The position numbers and the translations under genes were made by a program. The notes beneath the pieces were generated by a model, which worked only from the letters and a program-made list of their open reading frames with translations, was not told the origin of the DNA and ran no database searches. This document shows, one piece after another, positions 1 to 5,500 of a stretch of DNA of 14,950 nucleotides. Each line of letters opens with the position of its first letter. Positions within the stretch are counted from its first letter, which is position 1. Source of the stretch: M2408 sp044348665 (lineage in GTDB: Bacteria > Bacteroidota > Bacteroidia > Flavobacteriales_D > Crocinitomicaceae); NCBI GenBank assembly GCA_044348665.1, contig JBIKSI010000088.1:1-14950 (forward strand), read 5' to 3'.

Positions 1-85
1 TACATAATTTTAGTTTAAATCGTTAATATTCAACACATTAAAGATACTAAAAGTATTTCACTTATTTATAAGGATTTACGATAAG

Positions 86-110
86 TTATTGACAATCAGA
101 TTGTTAATAA
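86..110. repeat. Imperfect 25-bp palindrome
   Basis: Two 12-base arms (TTATTGACAATC and GATTGTTAATAA) surround a single central A, with one mismatch between them. No T-run follows on either side, so it does not look like an intrinsic terminator. An operator-like dyad or the end of an inserted segment is possible. Bases 1-138 otherwise show no gene or recognisable signal. Confidence 0.45.
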
Positions 111-138
111 TCGAACTCAGGTTAATAAAAATTCTATC

Positions 139-212
139 TCACTTCTTATGACAACAACTCATTTCAACTGTTTTGTAACCAGTTTTTGAGATTTCACATT
201 TCTTTTCTTCCA
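139..212 (-). pseudogene. Detached 3'-end remnant of the TauE/SafE-like gene
   Basis: Read on the minus strand, this segment encodes an in-frame tail ending in KTVEMSCCHKK and a TGA stop, the same end as the TauE/SafE-like gene at 931-1677. It matches 931-1004 at 68 of 74 bases. Bases 138-176 are identical to 930-968, and all six differences fall in 177-191. Just upstream in the reading direction the frame hits a TAG stop and similarity fades, so no whole gene remains. It lies in the same orientation as the intact copy, with the vapBC pair between them. It could be left over from an integration event, or from a tandem duplication that later decayed. Confidence 0.75.
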
Positions 213-287
213 ATAGCTACAATGGATTTTTAGTCTTGCCCATTGTAAAAAAAGTTTTTTACATTTTTTAATTTCGACAATTTTTCT

Positions 288-295
288 TAAATTTG
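288..295 (+). promoter_or_regulatory. Candidate -7 promoter box for vapBC
   Basis: TAAATTTG matches the Bacteroidota -7 consensus TAnnTTTG exactly and ends 15 bases before the ATG at 311. A clear -33 TTTG is not visible; the upstream DNA is T-rich. The box overlaps a TTG at 293 that could extend the antitoxin frame, which argues for the ATG at 311 as the start. Confidence 0.55.
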
Positions 296-310
296 TGTAA
301 CAAAACAATT

Positions 311-514
311 ATGAAACAGTTAAATTTATACAATAAAATCAGTATATTGCCAGAAAATCTTCGTTCTGAGGTAAATGATTTTATTGATTTTCTGTTAAGC
401 AAAAAAACTGAAAAGGGTAAAGAACCCAAACCACAGTTTGGTTGTATGAAAGGAGAAGTGTACATGTCCGACGATTTTGATGCACCACTTGAGGATTTTA
501 AAGATTACATGTAA
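311..514 (+). CDS. vapB: VapB-like antitoxin, DUF2281-type
   Basis: This 67-residue protein is the probable antitoxin of a type II toxin-antitoxin pair and should bind and neutralise the PIN-domain toxin encoded immediately downstream. The N-terminus (LNLYNKISILPENLRSEV) and the following FIDFLLSKK helix resemble the DUF2281 family, small proteins commonly found beside VapC toxins. The C-terminal half is acidic and probably disordered (MSDDFDAPLEDFKDYM), which is typical of the toxin-wrapping part of antitoxins. The ATG at 311 is preferred over an in-frame TTG at 293 because that codon lies inside the promoter box. The TAA stop shares its last A with the toxin ATG (TAATG), so the two are translationally coupled. 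Autoregulation is expected for the family, but no clear operator is visible. Confidence 0.82.
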   Translation: MKQLNLYNKISILPENLRSEVNDFIDFLLSKKTEKGKEPKPQFGCMKGEVYMSDDFDAPLEDFKDYM

Positions 515-894
515 TGAAAGTACTTCTTGATACGCATGTTTTAATTTGGTTTTTTAGTGGTAACAATAAATTAAGTAAAAAATATACTAAAATTATTGAA
601 TCGCCTGAAAATATAAAATTTGTTAGTATTGCAACATTGTGGGAAATAGCAATTAAAATAAGTTTAAATAAACTCAAACTCCCTCTTGATTTAAAATCAT
701 TTATGCAACTAGTTGATGAAAATGGATTTATAATTTTATCAATAGAATTAGAGCATATTATCGAAATCGCTAATTTAGAATTTTTTCATAGAGATCCTTT
801 TGACAGAATTTTAATTGCTCAATCAAAAGTTAACAAATTAACTTTTTTGACAAATGATGAAGATATTGTTAAATATGGTGTTAAAACAATTTGA
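514..894 (+). CDS. vapC: VapC-like PIN-domain toxin
   Basis: This 126-residue PIN-domain protein is a predicted Mg2+-dependent ribonuclease toxin. The acidic active-site residues expected for the fold are present: Asp6 in LLDTHVLIW, Glu44 in TLWEIAIK, Asp94 and Asp97 in HRDPFDRILIAQ, and Asp115 in FLTNDEDI. The RDPFDR-(I/L)-L-(I/V)AQ block and the T-x-D motif are typical of the VapC subgroup partnered with DUF2281 antitoxins. Length is normal, and nothing suggests inactivation. It overlaps the antitoxin by one base. Its 3' end faces the TauE/SafE-like gene, which ends 36 bases away on the other strand. The RNA target cannot be read from the sequence. Confidence 0.9.
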   Translation: MKVLLDTHVLIWFFSGNNKLSKKYTKIIESPENIKFVSIATLWEIAIKISLNKLKLPLDLKSFMQLVDENGFIILSIELEHIIEIANLEFFHRDPFDRILIAQSKVNKLTFLTNDEDIVKYGVKTI

Positions 895-910
895 ATATTT
901 TTTAATGTCT

Positions 911-925
911 ATTTTCCTGGAAAAT
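911..925. repeat. Short palindrome between convergent genes
   Basis: ATTTTCCTGGAAAAT is a perfect 15-base palindrome around one central base, in the 36-base gap between the convergent toxin and TauE/SafE-like genes. A hairpin here would have only a weak AT stem, so a terminator role is uncertain. Confidence 0.3.
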
Positions 926-930
926 TGAAC

Positions 931-1004
931 TCACTTCTTATGACAACAACTCATTTCAACTGTTTTGTCATTCGTTTTTGTGTTTTCACATTTCTTTTCT
1001 TCCA
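931..1004 (-). repeat. Intact copy of the direct repeat flanking vapBC
   Basis: This is the 3' end of the TauE/SafE-like coding region and the partner of the remnant at 139-212, offset by 792 bases in the same orientation. The first 39 bases from 930 are identical between copies. The repeat pair brackets exactly the vapBC pair with its promoter. Confidence 0.8.
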
Positions 1005-1677
1005 CTAAAGAGATTTTAGGACTGATAAACGGAATATCTAAATTTAATCCTCTTAAAATCACTAAAAGTCCAACAATTGTGAGCAAATAGGGGATAGCAA
1101 GATTAAATTTATATCTTAAATTGCTTGAAATTCGATTGGCTGCAAAACCTACAAAAACCATTGCAGGAAGGGTTCCGATTCCGAAAAATGCCATTGCGAG
1201 AGAACTGTTTAAGGAATTCCCTGCCAAAATTGCATTCATCAATGCTAAATATACCATTCCACAAGGAAGTAAGCCGTTTAAACTTCCCAAAAGAAGCAAC
1301 TTAAAGGGAGATTTTTTCGCCAAAACTTTCCCTAATCCAGCACTAACGACTTTGTTCATTCCAAACATAGGAATTTTTGCCTCAATTTTGGATGAAAGCC
1401 ATTTTCTCCAAGCGTAAATTATCATCAAGATACCAGAAATGATACTAATCCACTGCAAAACTCCAAAGGTTTCAATAGTTATTCCAATCAACCCTACCAA
1501 AGCACCTAAAATGGAATAGGTAATTATTCGACCAAAATTATATTGCAGTACTCCAAATAAAATAGTCCAATTAGATGTTCGATTCACAGGAATTGCCAGT
1601 GCCAATGGCCCGCACATTCCGATGCAATGAAAATTTGCTGTTAAGCCAATAATCAAACTTGTTACAAAAATGATCAT
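931..1677 (-). CDS. TauE/SafE-family membrane protein of the cbb3 cluster
   Basis: A 248-residue polytopic membrane protein with about six hydrophobic segments. It carries the N-terminal motif NFHCIGMCGPLALAIP (His17, Cys18, Cys22) and a second conserved-looking LLPCGMVYLAL (Cys139). Proteins of this type (the COG2836 branch, usually annotated as sulfite exporter TauE/SafE) are often encoded at the end of cbb3 oxidase clusters. A role in metal, possibly copper, handling for oxidase assembly is inferred rather than shown. The hydrophilic C-terminal tail holds Cys, Cys-Cys and His (KKCEN and EMSCCHKK), a plausible soft-metal site. The start codon overlaps the ccoH stop by four bases (ATGA), so it is almost certainly in the same operon. 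A second copy of its last 74 bases lies beyond the vapBC genes. Confidence 0.85.
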   Translation of the reverse strand: MIIFVTSLIIGLTANFHCIGMCGPLALAIPVNRTSNWTILFGVLQYNFGRIITYSILGALVGLIGITIETFGVLQWISIISGILMIIYAWRKWLSSKIEAKIPMFGMNKVVSAGLGKVLAKKSPFKLLLLGSLNGLLPCGMVYLALMNAILAGNSLNSSLAMAFFGIGTLPAMVFVGFAANRISSNLRYKFNLAIPYLLTIVGLLVILRGLNLDIPFISPKISLVEEKKCENTKTNDKTVEMSCCHKK

Positions 1678-2099
1678 TTTACATAGTGTTTACCAACATT
1701 TACCAATTCTTTCCCGTCTTTTTGACAAACAATTCTATAATCGTACACACCTTTCTCTAATTTTGATTTTTCAATCAAATAGGTTTGTGTGTTTTTAATG
1801 CTAAAACGAATATCTTTTTTGTTATCATTTGGTCTCGATAAAATTAATTCATAAGCATCAACTCCTTCAATTTTCGGCAAATTAACGATTAGATGCTCTG
1901 CATTTGATTGAAAAGTAGCATCTTCTGAAACTTTATTCCATGAATTTTTCGCTTGAATTTCATCTTCAAAAACAATTTCTTTTTGATAATAATCTTCAGA
2001 AACCAAGTCAATTCGGTTTGACATGATAATTGTCACCAAAACCACAATAAATGTGATAAATGTGATCATTACAACTGTTATACTTTTTCCCCAATTCAT
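1674..2099 (-). CDS. ccoH: FixH/CcoH-family cbb3 oxidase assembly protein
   Basis: A 141-residue single-pass membrane protein. Residues 7-27 form the N-terminal anchor (VVMITFITFIVVLVTIIM), followed by the characteristic NRIDLVSEDYYQKEI region and a beta-rich extracytoplasmic domain of the FixH type. FixH/CcoH proteins are needed for stable assembly of the cbb3 oxidase in other bacteria. It sits after ccoG and overlaps the next gene by four bases. The 191-base gap to ccoG is unusually long for this operon and is filled by short repeats. Identification rests on fold-level sequence character plus position, since FixH proteins are weakly conserved. Confidence 0.85.
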   Translation of the reverse strand: MNWGKSITVVMITFITFIVVLVTIIMSNRIDLVSEDYYQKEIVFEDEIQAKNSWNKVSEDATFQSNAEHLIVNLPKIEGVDAYELILSRPNDNKKDIRFSIKNTQTYLIEKSKLEKGVYDYRIVCQKDGKELVNVGKHYVK

Positions 2100-2150
2100 A
2101 TTGTTTTATTTAGATTTTAAGATTTTAGGACTTTAAGAAATTAGATATTA

Positions 2151-2207
2151 GACATTAGACAATAGACTAAAGATATTAGACAATAGACTAAAGACATTAG
2201 ACAATAA
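2151..2207. repeat. 21-base tandem repeat, ATTAGACA word family
   Basis: Two 21-base units (2151-2171 and 2172-2192) differ at one base, c versus t at their third position. A partial third unit runs to 2207. Each contains ATTAGACAATAGACTAAA. Related but more degenerate words extend left to about 2110 (TTTAGATTTTAAGATTTTAG). The same word family forms the hairpin arms at 5418-5500. Confidence 0.75.
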
Positions 2208-2237
2208 TTAATTCTTTACTAAATATTTATCATTTCT

Positions 2238-2289
2238 AATTCATAATTCATCATTTTTCACTCTCCATTCTCCACTGTTCACTCATTCC
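2238..2289. repeat. AATTCAT / CATTCTCCAC word repeats after the ccoG stop
   Basis: The segment holds AATTCATAATTCATCATT (2238-2255), then a run of similar words (CACTCTCC, CATTCTCC, CACTGTTCACTC). It ends one base before the ccoG stop codon complement. It is low in complexity but not a simple microsatellite. Together with 2151-2207 it accounts for most of the ccoG-ccoH gap. Confidence 0.5.
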
Positions 2290-2290
2290 A

Positions 2291-3706
2291 TCAAAGCATT
2301 GGTCCGATAAATTTTGTTTTAACATTATCAATTTCCTCGCCATTTCCAAATATTTTAATGGTAATAATTTTTCTACCTTTCATCATACTTTTAATTGGCA
2401 TTTCAATGATAAATCGCTCACGTAATTGTTTTTCACCTTTCAAATGTAGATTTTTCACAACCATTATGATTTTACATTCTGGACAATCTGTTTCTAAACG
2501 AATTTTGAAGTCTTTTCTGGTTTTATTCACCAAATTCATTTCATAGATGTTCGAAATTAAATGATCTTCCGTTATTTGATATGTTGATCCTCTTTGTTTT
2601 AAAATCGTTGTTTCAAAATCTTTTCTACTTATTAACAAAATCACTAAGGTCAAGAACAATCCAATTAATAGGAAAGAATAAGCTTTTACTCTTCGTGTCC
2701 ATTGAAATTTTAAACCTTGTTTGATTCCGTTTTCAGATACGAAACGAATTAATCCCTTTGGTTTTCCAATTCCATCCATAATGGTGTCGCAAGAATCAAT
2801 ACAAGCGGTACAATTGATACATTCTAATTGCGTTCCATTGCGAATATCGATTCCGGTAGGACAAACATGTATACATTGTTTACAATCAATGCAATCTCCA
2901 AAACCTTTTGTTTCTCGATTTTCATCTTTTTTGAATTTTGCTCTTTCTTCTCCACGCTTTTTGTCATAGGCAACGACCATGGTGTTTTGGTCAAGTAATA
3001 CTCCTTGCAATCTTCCATAAGGACAAATTGTAGTACAAACTTGTTCTCTTAAAAAGGCAAAAACTCCGTAAAATACGTATGTAAATATGATGATTGCAAT
3101 CAAACCACCAATGTGTGAACCAATTGGATCGGTAATAATTTTCCATAATTCATCCGAGCCAATGATGTAGGCCAAAAAGGTATTGGAAATGATGAAGGAA
3201 ATAAACCAAAAAGCCACATGTTTCCCACCTCTTTTGATGATTTTTTCTTTATCCCACTTTTGAGAATCTAATTTTTTTTGATGTGTCCAATCTCCTTCAA
3301 TGAGGTACTCAACCCTGCGGAAAAGCATTTCCATGAAAATAGTTTGAGGGCACACCCAGCCGCAAAATAATCGACCAAAAATGATCGTAAAGAAGATTAC
3401 AAAAACGACTCCCAGTACCAATGCAATGGCAAAAATGTAAAAATCTTGTGGCCAAAATACCTTCCAAAAAATGACAAATTTTCGTTCAACAACGTTAAAC
3501 ATAAACATTTGTTCGCCTCGAATTTTGAGATAAGGTGAAAGAAATAATAAGAAAAGTAAAACATAACTTACAATTTTTCTACGATTGTACCATGTTCCTT
3601 TTGGTTTTTTAGGAAAAATCCAAATTCGTTTTCCTTTTTCGTTTACTGTTGCAATACGATCTCTAAAGGATTCGTCTGCTTCTATTTCTTCAAAATCGAT
3701 GTTCAT
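2291..3706 (-). CDS. ccoG: CcoG/FixG-type 4Fe-4S assembly protein of cbb3 oxidase
   Basis: A 471-residue membrane ferredoxin of the CcoG/FixG/RdxA family, which is implicated in copper handling and maturation of cbb3 oxidase. Hydrophobic segments lie near residues 44-60, 90-110, 165-182, 199-218 and 342-360. Between them are the FCGWVCPQ motif (Cys115, Cys119) and VCTTICPYGRLQG (Cys224, Cys228). Two 4Fe-4S motifs follow: Cys272, 275, 278, 282 (CIDCKQCIHVCP) and Cys296, 299, 302, 306 (CINCTACIDSCD). The C-terminal 100 residues form the immunoglobulin-like FixG domain and include an extra Cys pair, DCPEC at 408-411. Length is typical. It lies 75 bases after ccoP, across a hairpin-forming repeat. 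Confidence 0.96.
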   Translation of the reverse strand: MNIDFEEIEADESFRDRIATVNEKGKRIWIFPKKPKGTWYNRRKIVSYVLLFLLFLSPYLKIRGEQMFMFNVVERKFVIFWKVFWPQDFYIFAIALVLGVVFVIFFTIIFGRLFCGWVCPQTIFMEMLFRRVEYLIEGDWTHQKKLDSQKWDKEKIIKRGGKHVAFWFISFIISNTFLAYIIGSDELWKIITDPIGSHIGGLIAIIIFTYVFYGVFAFLREQVCTTICPYGRLQGVLLDQNTMVVAYDKKRGEERAKFKKDENRETKGFGDCIDCKQCIHVCPTGIDIRNGTQLECINCTACIDSCDTIMDGIGKPKGLIRFVSENGIKQGLKFQWTRRVKAYSFLLIGLFLTLVILLISRKDFETTILKQRGSTYQITEDHLISNIYEMNLVNKTRKDFKIRLETDCPECKIIMVVKNLHLKGEKQLRERFIIEMPIKSMMKGRKIITIKIFGNGEEIDNVKTKFIGPML

Positions 3707-3719
3707 CTTAATTAGTTAA

Positions 3720-3776
3720 GAATGAAGAATGAAGAATGTAAAATATTTTAAATTCTACATTCTTTATTCTACATTC
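3720..3776. repeat. Imperfect inverted repeat of GAATGAA words, ccoP-ccoG gap
   Basis: The left arm at 3720-3740 is three 7-base units, GAATGAA, GAATGAA, GAATGTA. The right arm at 3756-3776 is its reverse complement at 19 of 21 positions. The arms enclose a 15-base AT-rich loop, and the structure ends five bases before the ccoP stop codon. In the transcript this would be a 21-bp stem immediately after ccoP. No T-tract follows, so a role in RNA stability or partial attenuation is more likely than termination. Confidence 0.65.
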
Positions 3777-3781
3777 GATTT

Positions 3782-5194
3782 TTATTTCTCAATAATCGTA
3801 CCCTGCGCTTCTTTACCAGCAGCTTCTTTTAATTGTAAAACAAAAGAAGAAACTTGCTGAATTTGAATCGGATTTAATTTTGATGCATGTTCAGGCATTC
3901 CGTTTGGTGCACCTAACTTGATTGTTTTGTAAACATCTTTCACATCAAAACCGTAAATCCATGCTTTATCCGTTAAATTTGGACCAATATTTCCTTCTCC
4001 ATTTGGATTGTGACACGTAACACAATTTGTTTGAAAGATTGATTTTCCAGCAGAAATATCGCTCGCAGCAGTCATGATTGTTGCGTTTGTTTCATCCACG
4101 TTCATTGCCATTTTTGAAAGGTAAGCTTTCACATCTTTTTCAGATTGCTTCATGTCTTTTTCGTAGGCTTTGATTTGTAAATCAGAAGTTCCTAATACAT
4201 GATAATCAACCATATAGTAAATGGCAAAAATAACCGTTGCAACGAATCCCCACACCCACCAAGGTGGTAAATTGTTGTCCAACTCGCGAATTCCATCATA
4301 CTCGTGGTGTAACATAATTTTTGATTCTTCCTCGATAGGAACTGCATCTGTCAAAACTTTGTTAATTTTTTTGGCTACAGGAACTTCTTTTGCAATTTCT
4401 TTCTCCGTTTTCACCATGGATAAGAAATTTTTGAACATGTTTCTTAAGTAGATGATGATTCCCATCAAAATTACATTAATTGCAATTAAGAAATACAGAT
4501 CACTTTTCTCAACAAGAAGCCAAAGTGTTGGTTCTGCAACGCTTTCTCCTGGTGCTGTAAATTGTAATGCGAAGGAGCTATTTTGACTAGCAATGAAACC
4601 AAAAGTAATGATTACAATTATCGCTTTTAAAAGTCCTGAACTTTTATCACTCAAACGTTTTTTGAAATAATCAGATTTTACAAGGGTTTGAATTGAGTTT
4701 GAAATAACCAAAATTGCAATTAATTGAATTAAAATCCCTACTAGCAACCAATAAAACAAATCTAAATTGTCTTTGTAGTTTGGTTTCAAGTTAACTGGAA
4801 CGTCTGATGTTCCGTCAGTAGCAACTGAAGTCGGAGCAACTGTTTCAACTTTCACATAAGAATCAACAAAATCCAATATTTGATCAACTTCTTCTTTTGT
4901 AACTTGTTGCGCAGACATGGCAGAAGGGCTATAATCCTTGATTGCATTAGCCATTTTACTAGATCCTGTTGCAATTAATCCAACAGAGTTTTCAACCCAT
5001 TTGTACAATTGTTCTTGTTCACCTGCATCAATCCATTTTTGTTTGACACCTTTTAAGTTAGGGCCAGTTGAATTTTTTTCCAGCATGTGGCAAGCACTAC
5101 ATTTTGCTTTAAAAAGGCCTTCACCTTGTGCTACTAAATTTTGACTTAAGCAAAAAACAGCAACAATTAATACTATCTTTTTCAGGGATTTCAT
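3782..5194 (-). CDS. ccoP: CcoP-like di-heme subunit of cbb3 oxidase, unusual domain order
   Basis: A 470-residue subunit III that passes electrons toward the CcoN-CcoO core. A signal peptide (about 1-22, ending LVAQ) leads into a first cytochrome c domain with heme site CSACH (32-36) and GPNL (44-47). A linker follows, then hydrophobic segments at about 145-168, 186-203, 231-250 and 312-333. The classic CcoP signature HEYDGIRELDNNLPPWW is at 297-313. The second cytochrome c domain has CVTCH at 391-395 and probable axial Met433 in NGMPEH. Predicted topology places both heme domains in the periplasm. Standard CcoP has one or two membrane segments, with its heme domains together after them. Here one heme domain and three membrane segments precede the CcoP signature. 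The ATG overlaps the ccoQ stop by four bases. Confidence 0.92.
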   Translation of the reverse strand: MKSLKKIVLIVAVFCLSQNLVAQGEGLFKAKCSACHMLEKNSTGPNLKGVKQKWIDAGEQEQLYKWVENSVGLIATGSSKMANAIKDYSPSAMSAQQVTKEEVDQILDFVDSYVKVETVAPTSVATDGTSDVPVNLKPNYKDNLDLFYWLLVGILIQLIAILVISNSIQTLVKSDYFKKRLSDKSSGLLKAIIVIITFGFIASQNSSFALQFTAPGESVAEPTLWLLVEKSDLYFLIAINVILMGIIIYLRNMFKNFLSMVKTEKEIAKEVPVAKKINKVLTDAVPIEEESKIMLHHEYDGIRELDNNLPPWWVWGFVATVIFAIYYMVDYHVLGTSDLQIKAYEKDMKQSEKDVKAYLSKMAMNVDETNATIMTAASDISAGKSIFQTNCVTCHNPNGEGNIGPNLTDKAWIYGFDVKDVYKTIKLGAPNGMPEHASKLNPIQIQQVSSFVLQLKEAAGKEAQGTIIEK

Positions 5195-5394
5195 ACTATT
5201 TCGTTTATTTTTAAATCATTTTCATTTGAGTCTTCCAATGGAATATTGCTTAATTCAGCAATGTAAGGTTTTTTCATTTTCACTACATAAGTAATTACTA
5301 CAGCAAAGAAGATTACAAATATTAGCAAAGACAATATTGGGTATATCGATACGCCGTCCATTGATGTTAAATTGTGTTTTATGAATCGTAACAT
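5191..5394 (-). CDS. ccoQ: CcoQ-like small subunit of cbb3 oxidase
   Basis: A 67-residue protein with one membrane segment (about 17-39, IYPILSLLIFVIFFAVVITYV) followed by KMKKPYIAELSNIPLED. Size, single anchor, the short basic then acidic tail, and position between the subunit I/II gene and ccoP all fit CcoQ (FixQ), which stabilises the oxidase complex. Sequence conservation in this family is low, so position carries much of the weight. It overlaps ccoP by four bases (ATGA), which implies translational coupling. It is separated from the upstream fusion gene by a 105-base gap holding a long hairpin-forming repeat. Confidence 0.85.
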   Translation of the reverse strand: MLRFIKHNLTSMDGVSIYPILSLLIFVIFFAVVITYVVKMKKPYIAELSNIPLEDSNENDLKINEIV

Positions 5395-5417
5395 ATTTTT
5401 AGTTTTTTTAGACTTAA

Positions 5418-5500
5418 GATATTAGACTAGAGACATTAGATTTAATTCTTGTGAAATCTTAATTCTAACGTCTTTTGTCTAATGTCTTTTGTCTAGTATC
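5418..5500. repeat. Long imperfect inverted repeat, ccoN-ccoO to ccoQ gap
   Basis: The arms 5418-5440 and 5478-5500 are reverse complements at 20 of 23 positions, with a 37-base loop. They are built from words such as ATTAGACTAGAGACATTAG, the same family as the tandem repeat at 2151-2207. The right arm includes the last base of the ccoN-ccoO stop codon, so in the mRNA the stem begins directly at the stop. No T-tract marks it as a terminator. Confidence 0.7.

Noticed and set aside
293..310. TTG start giving a six-codon longer antitoxin
   Set aside because: The TTG lies inside the exact TAAATTTG promoter box, so it would be at or before the transcription start. The ATG at 311 fits better.
139..930. 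Complete mobile element or genomic island
   Set aside because: There is no integrase, transposase, terminal inverted repeats or tRNA target. Only the direct repeat of a gene tail supports past insertion, so it is kept as a finding only.
1121..1417. Plus-strand open frame of 98 codons
   Set aside because: It lies entirely inside the TauE/SafE-like gene on the other strand and has no recognisable motif or promoter.
2151..2207. CRISPR array from the regular 21-base units
   Set aside because: Units are directly adjacent with no unique spacers, and no cas genes are present.
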